Shown here one piece after another: positions 33,789-43,965 of a DNA stretch of 45,000 nucleotides. This DNA is from Cryptomeria japonica (taxonomy: Eukaryota > Streptophyta > Pinopsida > Cupressales > Cupressaceae). Both the position numbers and the translations under genes were made by a program. The notes beneath the pieces are model-generated. The model was not told the origin of the DNA, did no database searches, and saw nothing but the letters and a program-made list of their open reading frames with translations. The first letter of the stretch is position 1. Every line of letters starts with the position of its first letter. The stretch lies in the NCBI RefSeq assembly GCF_030272615.1, contig NC_081412.1, positions 540,112,335 through 540,157,334 of the forward strand, given 5' to 3'.

Positions 33789-34914
33789 AGAGCTAATCTA
33801 TTATGAAACTTGTAAATTTGACAATTTGAGGTTTGAGTTTGCATTTTTGTCGTATTTCAATGGATGGTATCTTGACTTGACTTACAAACACATAATTCAT
33901 ATTGTATTTTTTGTCCCAAAGGACACATAAAGTGTATGTTCGAGAAGCTTTAAAGCAAGCCCAAGTTTTCATGGGTTTTGAACAATTGAAAACACATAAT
34001 TCAGTCTATCCTAAGGAGATTGGCTTCATTATTAGTTCTTAGCCCACACTTGGTACCCTGTCAGCTCACATAGCCTTGTTGCCCCCTAAAGGGCGCCCGT
34101 GTTTTTGCCTTTGCGAGAGCTAGTGGAGTCCCATTATGAGCCTAGCAATAAGGTCTCAAAAGGGGAGTTCACACATACGCTCAAGAGGGACATATGGTGA
34201 GTTTCTTAAGGAGAGATTCTTCCCCTCCATGCACTAAGAGTTTAATAATGTTTGGAGGTAAACTGGGTAGCTTGTAATTTTAATTGGAACTAGTAAGGGG
34301 TTTGTTCGGCGCATCGGGGTATAAACTCAATTAAGAGGTCTCCCAGCCCTGAAAACCAAGGTTTGATATACCCGAAGGTACTGAGGAGAGCTATTCTCGA
34401 GGACTGTCGTTGACTTGATTTTCATCAAATCACATTTATTTTATAGTGGGTTGGAGTACTTGGTGTTAGTCATTCCCCTCTCACCGGCCATTATTAGTCA
34501 TTCTCCTCTCACCGGCCTTAATGGCTTTGGCCTTATAGACTCCTCGAGAGGGTAGGCCCGCTAAAGATATGCACTATTGAAAGAAAATATGAGTCTAGCT
34601 TTCTGATCACCTAAGAAAGGTGAGAGCATACTCGCCTATCATCAAAACACATAAGACATGTTTGTTCATTTCCATTGTAATTAGTCTGTGTGCCTATTTT
34701 AACAAAAATAAGTGCAAAATCTCGTGGCTGCAAACAAAGTTAGTAGTTAATATTACATTGTTTGACAGCGAAATGGTTTATGACACCAGTCTTTTACAGT
34801 GAAATAAGTACCTGCACAACCAATAATCTGCAAATTAGGTTCCAGAAAATGACAGTCCAGAAGCAGAAATGAGGAATGCAACATACAACATTTGCCAAAT
34901 CAATAAAAAACTAT
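33789..34914. other. Gypsy leader between repeat arrays
   Basis: No coding motif. It is less AT-rich than its surroundings, with near-duplicate phrases CATTCCCCTCTCACCGGCC and CATTCTCCTCTCACCGGCC at about 34470-34517. The ORF at 34620-34802 is probably chance. Confidence 0.5.
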
Positions 34915-35103
34915 GGACCAATAACGCTGTCAAATGGACCAAGAACACTATTTTGCACACCAGAAACGTTGTTCTGCACACAAAAAATGTTGTTCTGCAC
35001 ACCAGAAACGTTGTTAAACAGACTGAAAACACTGTCAAATATACCATAAATGCTACAAAACATACCAGAAACGCTAAGGTACAGACTGAAAAATGCTAAA
35101 ACA
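34915..35103. repeat. 21-bp tandem array 4, about 9 units
   Basis: Units of 21 bp with the core ACCAGAAACGTTG, clearly related to array 1. Two further 21-bp units of the AGAGCTAAT type lie at 35204-35245. Confidence 0.9.
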
Positions 35104-35291
35104 GAGAAAAACATAAAAACAGAGTTGAGGAATCTCCCATAAATGTCATTTGAGGTGTCGAAACGCTACAAAAGAAGCCAAGAACACAATTTGGGAGCCC
35201 AAGAGAGCTAATCTGCACTCTGAAAGAGCTAATCAACCTGTCAATGAAATTTCTTGCAAGCAAACATGTTAAAGATCAAAGGGGCTAGGCA

Positions 35292-35306
35292 CCACGGTGG
35301 GCGCCA
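35292..35306 (-). other. Primer binding site of the gypsy element (tRNA-Lys type)
   Basis: The minus strand reads TGGCGCCCACCGTGG five bases inside the 5' LTR. It fits a tRNA ending GGGCGCCA, as plant tRNA-Lys does from memory. Confidence 0.8.
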
Positions 35307-35311
35307 ATTAA

Positions 35312-36333
35312 TGTGATGCTAAAAATGTGGTATATAAGAAAGGCATACATATATAATGAGACAATAAAACATAAATGTAAAGCTTAATTGAAAACTAGAT
35401 TAAAAATGCAAACCATAAGCCTTCCTTGAAATGTTCCATTTTTCTCTATTCTTGAGGACCTTGAAGGTGTTGGATTGGTTGGCTCTCAGTGGAGCAATGA
35501 CCTCCAAAGTGGCAACTCAAGAGTTGAGTAGCTTTTTGATCATGATTGATTATGAAAATGATATGAAATGCATGATCTAAGAAACTATATTAACATGCTA
35601 TGATTAATCCAAAAGCTAATTACTAGATAATTGAAATGCAAATTTCCTATAGTAATGATGCTGAAAATATGAATGCAAGTGATCCTTATTGCTCAAAAAT
35701 GAGGGGTATTTATAGGTATTCCAAGGCCAAAGCTGAGGTGGCAGGAATCGAGAGTCCAAATCTGATCTGAAGATATCAAGGGCCAAGATTGAGGAAGTTG
35801 GAGAAGAGGTTGGAGGAAGGGACACTTGTCATCTCTGTGGTGACAAGTGTCAAGGAGCCTTTCTCATGAGAGGGAAAGTGTCCAAGGGAGGAGACATGTG
35901 GCAAAAATGCCATGTGTCTTAAGGGGAGAATATCCACACCATAGGAGGTTACGATAAGGAGGTTAGGATGTGAAAGATAGGATAGGATTAGTTAAACCCA
36001 AGGTTAGGTGGAATGGGTTAGGTTAGGGGATGGTTAGGTTAGGTGGTTAAAAGTTAGGAGCCACGTGGGGAATTTGATTTTAAAAATTCAAATAATAGGA
36101 AAAGGCTAATTAACTTTCAACAACTCAAAAATTGATTTGTTTTAATTAATTAGGGGATTAGAAGGAATGAATTAAACGGGGGAGGATTAACTAATCAAAG
36201 GGAACTATTGAGATGAACCTATTAAATAAATCCTTAGATTTATTAATAAGTAGATGAAAGGGATTTAATCAAATTGCTAATGAATTCAATTAAATTGGGA
36301 AGGGTATATTCAGACCATTTTTAGGTGTATATA
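35312..36333 (-). repeat. 5' LTR of the gypsy element
   Basis: 1022 bp, homologous to 26064-27100. Its outer end reads GTATATA instead of GTATACA. It lacks about 15 bases of a TTAATTAATTTGG stretch present in the other LTR. Confidence 0.95.
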
Positions 36334-36338
36334 GATGG

Positions 36339-37031
36339 AATGAGAAAAATCGACTGAATGAACAATGGGTGAGCTGACCGAATCAAGGGGGAGTTGATGA
36401 GATTTGACAATGGTGGCTGAGGTAGTCGATTTGAATGAGTTGTGAGGACAGGTGGAAGATCTTGTAGAGATATTGCAAGCTAAGTGCAATGCAAGAGTAG
36501 TAGTGTAGGTTGGTGTGTGGTGTTGATGATTAGTGAAGGAGGTTTCTGCCAAGAACAAAAGTTGTAGAAGTACAGAGGGAGCAAGAATAGAGAGTAACGT
36601 TGAACTAAAAGCAGAGTGCAGATAACAAGACCAGAAATAGAGAGTGGTGTGTTGTGGTTGCATGGTTAAAACGTAGAGAGCAGGAACAAAGAGAAAGTGC
36701 ATAGAGAGAAGCAGTGACCAGAGATTAAAAGTGTAGATCTGGAGCAAACAAAATAACAAAAGAAGGCAGAGAAAAAGAAGCAGAGACCAAGTAAGAGAGT
36801 AGAAAAAACCAGAGTGTGTAGATCCAAGGTAGAAAGGTAGAGAGGGAGAAGTGATCCGAGTAGAAGACAGAGAGCAAAGAGCAGAGAACAAGAGAAGAGA
36901 CAGATAGAGAGCAGAGAGTTGAGATTGAAGCCCAAGATCACATAGTAGAAATGAGTCAGTTCAATCTCAAGAGAACAATATTTGTGAGTTGTAAAACCTC
37001 ATTTGCAAGAAGGTACTTAAATTGTATTCAA
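36339..37031 (+). other. Right part of the solo LTR before its TATA-like site
   Basis: Purine-rich on the plus strand (many AGAGCAGAG and GAGAAG phrases at 36540-36930). The minus-strand Leu/Ser-rich open frames at 36310-36941 mirror this composition and are not genes. Confidence 0.6.
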
Positions 37032-37371
37032 TATATATACTCATTGTAATCACTGAGTGGTTGCTTAGAGTTGTTGGTGCTCCTTGGGTTGGTACCCTAA
37101 ATGTTGTAACCTATTTTTACTTGTGAGGTTGGATTGGAGCAGTAGACTCCAACAACATTTCTCACCAAGGTTTTTCCCCACCGTGGGGTTTCCTCGTATG
37201 CACTTGTGTTATGGGTTGCCTCTTATGTGTGTGTGCTCATGTGTTTGATTCCTCTGCTCATTACTTTATGATTATTATTATTAAATCTTAGATCTTTTAG
37301 GAGTCCAAAGTTTTTATTGATCACCACTAATTCACCCCCCTCTTAGTGGTCCATTATGTTCCTTCACTTCT

Positions 37372-37843
37372 CATATTGGTGTTATATGTTGATGACTTGT
37401 TTCTTACAGGGTCAGAAGAGCTCGTAGTACATTTCAAGCAGGATCTTGTAGAAGAGTTCAAGACGAAGGAGTTGGGTTTGATGCACTACTTTCTAAGATT
37501 GGAGCTGTGGCAGAAAGAGGGAGAAATCTTCCTTGGAGAGGGGGAGTATACAATTGATATCTTGAAGAGATTTAGGATGGAAAATTGTAAGCCCATGTCC
37601 ACACCACTTGTGACCAACTGGAATAAGGTTGATGCTTATAAATCAAAGGCAGTGGACCCAACTTTTTATAGACAATTGATAGTCTCTCTAATGTATCTAG
37701 TCAACACTAGGCCAGACATTTATTTTGTAGAAAATTCACTTAGTCAGTCTATGGTGGAACCTAAACATGTGCATTTAGTAGTTGCAAAACATGTTTTGAG
37801 GTATCTCCAAGGCACGGTTGATTTTGGGTTAAGGTATATTTGA
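37372..37843 (+). pseudogene. copia-2 reverse transcriptase, 3' part
   Basis: It resumes with LILVLYVDDLFLTG, which carries the intact YVDD active site. ELGLMHYFLRLELWQ, CKPMSTPL and YLVNTRPDIYF follow, all standard for the copia RT C-terminus and connection. A TGA at 37841-37843 precedes the RNase H. Confidence 0.93.
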
Positions 37844-38140
37844 CGAGATGGAGTGGAGTTCAATGGGTTCACTGATGTAGATTGGGCAGGCAATACAACT
37901 GACATGAAGAGCACTTCAGGGTGTTGTTTCAGTTTGGGATCAGGAGCAATTTCTTGCTACATTAGGAAACAAAAGTCAGTTGCACAGAGTTTTGCAGAGA
38001 TCGATTATATGGTAGCCAGTATGGCTACATGTGAGGATATTTGGCTTTAGAAACTTCTAGTTGGGCTCTTTGATCAGGAGCTAGATCCAATAGTCATTTA
38101 CTATGATAATCAAGTTGTATCAAAATCTCTATGAATCCAG
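37844..38140 (+). pseudogene. copia-2 RNase H, truncated
   Basis: FTDVDWAGNTTDMKSTSGCCF and FAEIDYMVASMATCE correspond to the first catalytic motifs (the usual AEAEY is changed to AEIDY). A TAG follows DIWL, and YYDNQ carries the third acidic residue. A frameshift then gives KISMNPV, and homology ends at about 38140. The remainder, including HSKTKHI-type sequence and the 3' LTR, is absent. Confidence 0.9.
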
Positions 38141-38400
38141 TCAATTGTATCTAGCTTATCATCAGAAGCTATAAAAAATCTACTATTTGAAAAGATCCAA
38201 GACACTGACTCCTAATTTTCCAGAATTTGTTTGTCAAAATTTAATCTCATCTCCAAATACACATTCTTGAGAAAATTAATCTATTAGCCCATCACTCTAT
38301 CTACAACTAATGGTATGTTTATTGCCTCTACAAGCACAATGGACTTACCAACCCTTCATATCAATACTTAATCTCATTTTGAGAGCTTTTATGTTTTTCT
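38141..38400. other. Sequence after the copia-2 truncation, nothing recognised
   Basis: Homology to copia RNase H ends and unrelated AT-rich DNA begins. No target duplication or terminal motif marks the junction. Confidence 0.4.
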
Positions 38401-39055
38401 TTTATCTTATACAAAAAAAAATTAAGTTTCCTTCTACAAGCATGAGAAATTTCTTCTTCTTTTTGTAACCTCTTTTGCAAAGATCAAATTTGGATATCTT
38501 TAATTTCATCATCCATTTCTTTATTTCTTTTTCAATCTAATATTTTTCTTTGTTGAGGTCTTCTATCTTTTGCAAATAATTTTCTTTTTGGATTCTTCTA
38601 GCTCTTATGCCTTCTTCATTTGTGTCTGATTTTCTATTTATTTCTCTCTCTAGTTCCCATTCTACTTCTTCAAAATCTTCTCTCAAAATTCTTATATAAT
38701 CCTCTACATATTTATCATAATTCCCATAGATATATTTTCTTTTCTTTTTACAAAGACTATTTGAGACATCTTCAACCTTGACATATTTAAACATAACATT
38801 CTACAATAGACATAGCATTATGTATACAAGTCTGCTTTCTCTCCTATATCTTGAACCTTGCAAATTTAACTCAATTTATTTAATAGTAGTCATTAGTCTA
38901 GCTTTTATTCCTTTTTCGAGATAAATATCAGTATTATGAACCTTAGAAAATTTAAATTATCCTTTTTTAGCTTTTTTAACATCCTTTTCTTCAATTATAT
39001 CATGCAGGGGTGCAATTCCAAACATGCCAGTATTTAGACTTCTACGACTTGTCAT
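38401..39055 (-). pseudogene. Decayed reading frame of unknown origin, coiled-coil-like
   Basis: A single frame runs from ATG at 39055 (MTSRRSLNTGMFGIAPLHDI) to about 38400, broken by about six stops. Inside it are KGIKARLMTTIK, YRRESRLVYIMLCLL, and the longest open part, 38794-38537, with EDYIRILREDFEEVEWELEREI and IQKENYLQKIEDLNKEKY. The heptad-like spacing of Leu, Ile and Val among Glu, Lys and Arg suggests a coiled coil. Amino-acid composition stays protein-like through the stops, which suggests a real but old coding sequence. I do not recognise the family. A retroelement or viral-derived structural protein is possible, but nothing here proves it. Confidence 0.45.
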
Positions 39056-39388
39056 TTATTTAAAACACAAGAAAGCTTTAAATCTTACTTGAAATTTCAA
39101 TTTACATTCACGGCTACAATTTTCGGCTTACCAATTTCCTTAACAATGCCTCCCTGGCTTCAATAACGGGTCTTATTTTTGTGTGGTCCATAGCTACTTG
39201 CAAGACTTATGATGCGGGGACTTCGCGGGGTCATAACTTTAGACTTAGTTGTCCGATTGGGCTGAAATTTGATGTGGAGGTGTATCATGAGGAGTTGTTT
39301 GGATTACCAACCCAACCTGTTTTAGTTGGACCTTGGCCTGATCAACTTTTCAAGGCTAGATTCATTCGTTTGAGGCTTCAAAAAGCGC
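39056..39388. other. Unassigned DNA, possible short coding remnant
   Basis: The plus frame 39181-39441 reads FRLSCPIGLKFDVEVYHEEL and so on, with no motif I know. It is locally more GC-rich than its surroundings. It may be part of an unknown repeat. Confidence 0.35.
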
Positions 39389-39428
39389 TTTTTTTTTTTG
39401 GCGGGGGGGGGAGGGTAGGGCGGGGGGG
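39389..39428 (+). other. T11 followed by a G-rich quadruplex-type tract
   Basis: Eleven T residues are followed by GGCGGGGGGGGGAGGGTAGG and then GCGGGGGGG. Four or more G-runs of at least three lie within 29 bases, so the plus strand could fold as a G-quadruplex. Confidence 0.85.
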
Positions 39429-40260
39429 TTTAAAAAGTTGATTTTTTGTTATTTTTGAACTCACAATCTTTATGGGGTTAGAAAGTTTGAAATTTGTGTT
39501 GAACTAATGTTATTTAGATTTCTAGAAGATTTTGTGATTTTTGGGATAGATCTGAAAATTTCCATAAATAGCAAATTTCAACGTTCGTAAAAATTTGCCC
39601 AAAAAGGAAATTTTTAGTTTGCTATTAAAATATGTCCTTTTTCCTTGTAATGGCAGAATGGTTGGAGTTTACAGAGGAAGAATATTGAAGAAAATTTGAT
39701 CCATGCTTGTGTCATTTTGTATGCTTTCGTTAATGGTATTGATTGTGTTTTAACTGGCTACATCAACTTACCCTCAATCTTTCAGACTATGGACTCTCAA
39801 TATTTCTCTAAATAACAAGATGACAAGAAACAAATAGACACAATGCTGGAATAGACTGCGCAAAATATTTCTATTATGTTCAAAGATATTATAATGACGA
39901 AAAAACTTTTTTACACAATTACCCCAAGCTTTGATACCAATTTTACAACAAAGATACAACAATGAAATCTTAGAGCCAATATTACATTATAGCTCCATTA
40001 CACATAATAGATTGAATAACCTATGCAATTTTTTTCTCATGAACCCTAGATCGGATGGGAGCACAAGGGTAGAGGATACTCTTAACCTACTCCTATGAGA
40101 CTTTTTATGGCACTTCACACTAAACTTGGTATTTAGACTCTAACACTTGATGCCTCTAATAAGCTCATAAGGCCTCTATTTATAGAATTTGGATGCCTAG
40201 GGATGGATGAAAAATTACTGGTAGATGTGAGTGATAGTTTTGGATTACTGGTAGATGTGG
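39429..40260. other. AT-rich DNA, nothing recognised
   Basis: No coding motif on either strand. A short direct repeat (TTACTGGTAGATGTGRGTG) occurs at about 40215 and 40246. Confidence 0.45.
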
Positions 40261-40264
40261 GTGG

Positions 40265-40760
40265 TATCTCTTTAGGTCTCTATCTCCCTATATTTTTTTC
40301 TTTATGTCTCCTTTTACCTCTCGTTATCTCTCTATATATTTGTCTCTCTCTTCCTCACTCACTCTATCTTCATGTCTACCTTTATTTTCCTCTCTATCCC
40401 CCCGTCTCTCTATGTGCCCCACTTTACCTCTTTCTATACCTTTGTATTCATATCTCTTTGCCTTTCTATCTCTATATTTCTTCTTCCATATCTTCCTCTA
40501 TCAATATCTCAGTATCTCTCCACTCCACCCTACCCCTATATATCTCCCTCTATACCTCTCTCTATGTATCACTTGCTATCTCTATCTTTATCTTTTTATC
40601 TCTCCCTTTACCATTCCTTCCCCTCTCTCTCTCTCTCTCTTTCTCTCTCTCTATAAATATATATCTTCCATCTCTATTTATCCATCAATCCCCTCTCTCC
40701 CTTCCCCCTCTACCACTCCCCCTTTAAATATACCTATATTTCCCCTTTCTTTATCTCGCT
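40265..40760. repeat. Pyrimidine-rich CTCTAT/CTCTCT low-complexity tract
   Basis: Roughly 490 bp of imperfect TATCTCTCTAT-type repeats, including a short pure CT run near 40625-40650. The overlapping Ser/Leu/Tyr-rich open frames in all three plus frames come from the composition and are not genes. Confidence 0.93.
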
Positions 40761-40840
40761 ATTGCAAATATAACATGAATGTGTTCATAATGAAGCCTAA
40801 TTTTCCTAATTTAGAGGTTTTATTTCACTTGTTTTTTGAT

Positions 40841-41141
40841 TCATGCATTGTTGATTTAAATCTATCACTTCTCCATTAAGAAATTTCTTGCACAAACAAC
40901 ATCATTTGCTAAATGGATTGCTAATTGACCTCATGTATTACATAAATGTATGCAAAAACTAAACCAAGTTTTTTCCTAATTGACTTTGCACACTTATTGT
41001 ACGTACCTATTGCACACCAAGGTGCAATTGGTAGTTATATTAAGTCACTCTCTACAAATGGGCACAAATATCAAATTTCACCTCAACAAAATTTGATATG
41101 TTGAATAGTAAATTATTTTGTGATTTGTTTTTAATAAATAA
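40841..41141. repeat. Dispersed repeat B, copy 2
   Basis: Same orientation as 19019-19325. Both copies share the start TCATGCAT and the end near AATAAATAATT. Confidence 0.9.
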
Positions 41142-41827
41142 TTTTACACCAAAGGTGTTCTTTATTTTAAATCAATTGACTTAAGTTTAACTAACAATGT
41201 GCAATGTTGCATAAGGGATGTAGGACGATTAGAATCATCCCCTCCATTCATCCTCATGAGCCAATAATCATGGATTTTTCTTTATCATTTTTCATGTCTT
41301 TTTCTTGCATGGCATCATTGACAGTACAATACAAATCGCTCACATGTATATATTTCCTTCACTCACTTCGGTTTCGTATGATGTACCTCATCCAAGCCAG
41401 ACAATCACGATCATAGGTTTTGGGTTTTTTAAATTTTTTTCACCATTTGCGAAGAGAGGTGCTCCTTGAGAAGACATGCTTAAATTAATTATAAAAATTC
41501 TACTTGGATCATGTTGTCCAATATCTTTGAAGTGGTGAGCAAAGTGTATGTGATATTTTATTTACTTTTGAATTAAGGAATGCAAATATTTAAAAATAAA
41601 TAAAAGAAATTGACAAAAAATAAAAATTAGTTCTATAATTATTTATTTTATTGATATTTTTAAATTTACATAACTTTACAAAAGCATAATATTTAATTAT
41701 AATTATAATTATTTGTATTAACAAGTCAATAATTAACTTTTAAATTAAAAATATAATTTTATTTAAATCAAAATTTTGAATAATTAAATTTTATTAAAAA
41801 ATATTTTTAAATTTATAATAAATATAT
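41142..41827. other. Very AT-rich DNA, nothing recognised
   Basis: The stretch 41570-41827 is mostly A and T with TAATTATAATTA-type runs. No gene is visible. Confidence 0.5.
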
Positions 41828-43190
41828 TTATTTTTCTTTTTTTTGGATCGCTATATAATTTTATTGAAATATAAAGTATGTAATTACATGATTGAAGCAA
41901 AAGAAATATTTTGTACTTGAGCCATACAAGCGGACACCCACCATATATCTGAACACCAAGCACCCAAACCCAAACACTAAACCAGACATTAAACCAAATA
42001 CCAGTTAGCATGATAAAAAGAAGAGCCAACCCTTTCACAAGTGGGAGGACAAATAACACCATAACAAAGATTCATCAATCCCAAACTTTCAGACAATCTA
42101 TAGACAACCACCAGCGCTTGAGAATACAAAACTGAGTAGTACATTACACTCTTCTAGAACAAATTTACATGTAATCATCTAAATACATTCCAACCACATT
42201 TTAAAAATTGGGCCAAACATTGCATATCAAAATTTGACAAAAAGAAAACAAATCTCCATTGAACCTAGGGTTAGGGCACTCTCTACATGAAGCTGCTCAA
42301 ATGCTCGCCTATGTTGTGCATCTCGACTCCTACCATCACAACTCCAATAGGTTCCATAATTCATTTTTGGTTTTCCTCTTACCCTTCACCTTCACTTCCT
42401 ACACTACAGGTCCATAGGAACCATTACCACGGGATTCCACTTCCCTCTCCCTCAAGTAAAGCTTTAGCGAGTCCCAACCTATTGCGGCTCCACATAATGC
42501 TCATCACAATCAACCCCAAAAGGCCAATAGATAAATGGAACCAAATCCCTCACTTCATGTATTCTACCAATGTTGATACCTTCCATAACATCAAAACCCA
42601 CTCCAGACATGGTCGTTTCAAGCAATTCCATCAACTCACGCAACCATTCTTTCTCAATGCAACCCCTCAAAACCTACACCAAAACATCCTTCTTTTCACC
42701 CAACTCCAACCCCCATGCCATCACCATGGTCACTACATCAACATTAGTGCGATATTTGTGCATGGTCTTCAAAAAGCACTCACCCATAATGGTTTCCACT
42801 ATTTGTACAAAAGCCTCATCTCTAAACTTTGAAATGCATTTGATCTATTTAGGAGTGACATCGCCTACAAATGCTAGTTGTTGCTTGGACGTGTAGAGCA
42901 TAAAAGTTACTTTCATTCTCACTGACACCTTAATATCAATAGAACTGGGACAAACCATAAATGGGCCCTATCACCTTTAAATAATACTCCCATTACCTTC
43001 CCTACATTCTCAATTTACCGAGTAATTATGGCACTTAAAATTTGCCAAAATGTACACCCCCCCCCACATCATTGTCTATGAGATCTTTGAAATCCTCCAC
43101 ATGAGTTTCATCCACTTCATCAAATGATTTCGCCCACTTGGAAAGTACATCTGTCGCTTCATTTCCCTCCCTCTGCACATGTGAAATGTA
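41828..43190 (-). mobile_element. Probable LINE remnant with an RNase H fragment
   Basis: The minus frame at 43190-43050 reads YISHVQREGNEATDVLSKWAK followed by DEVDETHVEDFKDL. The H-V-x-R-E-x-N-x-x-x-D pattern is the C-terminal RNase H motif (RVT_3 type) of plant LINEs and related proteins. An imperfect T-rich run at 41828-41846 could be the poly(A) tail of a minus-strand element. The 1.2 kb between them has only broken frames (for example 42670-42479). No RT was found, so the element would be 5'-truncated. The link between the motif and the T-run is inference. Confidence 0.45.
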
Positions 43191-43325
43191 TTAATTACTG
43201 AAATTTTTTAAATCATTTGCAATAAAAAATAAATTAATTGATATTCCAAGCTTGGGCTATTATATTTGTATGAATGTTGTCATTGATGTCAAACTTCATG
43301 ATCCAATTAGGACCAAATGTGGTGT

Positions 43326-43395
43326 GTTGAGCAACAATAGAAGATAAGTATGTATGTGATGTTGAGCAACAGTGGAAGATAGGTATGTATGTGAT
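43326..43395. repeat. 35-bp tandem duplication
   Basis: Two 35-bp units beginning GTTGAGCAACA at 43326 and 43361, differing at three positions, each ending GTATGTATGTGAT. Confidence 0.92.
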
Positions 43396-43805
43396 ATGAA
43401 GCAGTGAGGCATGTATGATCTATTGGAGTTATTTCTGAAAAATCCTCTTCTTTGGAATCTTGTGTTTTGCTTATCATGGTTTGTATCTAATTGTGATATC
43501 AGTTATGTCTGTGTTACATTGATATTCATGTTCTGGAATCTATGACATATGTATCTTGAAGTCAGAAGTTGTTGTGTTGGAATTTGTGTTTATGGGTTTA
43601 TATCTATGGGTCTAGTAGACCCTTGTTTTATTTTAGTAATTGAGGCATATGTTTTGATAAATGAAGTGTGTGAAGGAAACATGTAAAAGATCAATGAAGG
43701 CCGACTTGGTTACCCTGTTTTGGTCAAGGCATATTTTGGTAATGTGTTGATTCGAGCAATGTATTATTGTGTAAATCATTTGTGCTTGGCCAACATATTA
43801 TTTCG

Positions 43806-43810
43806 ATGTA

Positions 43811-43841
<31 letters not shown>

Positions 43842-43898
43842 GTGCATGTGCATGTGCATGTGCATGTGCATGTGCATGTGCATGTGCATGTGCATGGA

Positions 43899-43965
<67 letters not shown>

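Larger units (their letters stand above)
26064..36333 (-). mobile_element. Ty3/gypsy element, Tat-like, lacking reverse transcriptase
   Basis: The LTRs are 35312-36333 (5' in sense) and 26064-27100 (3'), with perfect target duplication GATGG at 26059-26063 and 36334-36338. A Lys-type primer site follows the 5' LTR and a purine tract precedes the 3' LTR. In sense order it holds a 3-kb repeat-rich leader, a short gag-like remnant, protease, an extra RNase H and integrase. The domain set suggests the Tat branch. The LTRs are very similar by eye apart from a short indel near 26945-26970, so this is a young insertion. Confidence 0.93.
23808..37366 (+). mobile_element. Large solo LTR (about 3.28 kb) hosting a gypsy element
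   Basis: It begins TGTTTGCATTGG and ends CCTTCA, with a perfect target duplication CTTCT at 23803-23807 and 37367-37371. After subtracting the gypsy element and one copy of its GATGG duplication, about 3284 bp remain, with no internal domain and no second LTR, so it is most simply a solo LTR. In plus orientation a TATATATA at about 37032-37039 could be its TATA box. The 3' end has GGTTTTTCCCC...GGGGTTTCC and TTCACCCCCCTCTTAG, motifs also found near the sense 3' end of the copia-1 LTR. I could not name the family. Confidence 0.85.
20695..38140 (+). mobile_element. copia-2: old Ty1/copia element split by nested insertions
   Basis: The plus-strand element comprises 20695-23807 and 37372-38140, separated by the solo LTR and its nested gypsy element. 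Domain order is gag, protease, integrase, RT, RNase H. Rejoining at the CTTCT target site restores ELLILVLYVDD across the RT active site, so this is clearly one element. It carries many in-frame stops and at least three frameshifts. It ends abruptly within RNase H at about 38140 (after the NPV equivalent), so the 3' end and 3' LTR are missing. Confidence 0.92.

Noticed and set aside
36310-36941. Minus-strand Leu/Ser-rich frames of 193 and 91 codons
   Set aside because: They mirror a purine-rich stretch of the solo LTR; there is no domain, and they overlap in different frames.
38141-40200. Search for a 3' LTR of copia-2
   Set aside because: No sequence matching the region before 20695 was found, and RNase H homology stops abruptly, so the 3' end appears deleted.
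40203-40879. Three overlapping open frames of up to 191 codons
   Set aside because: All come from a pyrimidine-rich low-complexity tract that lacks stop codons in every plus frame.
42287-42896. Plus-strand frames of 181 and 108 codons
   Set aside because: No motif is visible. The protein-like signal in this area (RNase H motif) is on the minus strand.
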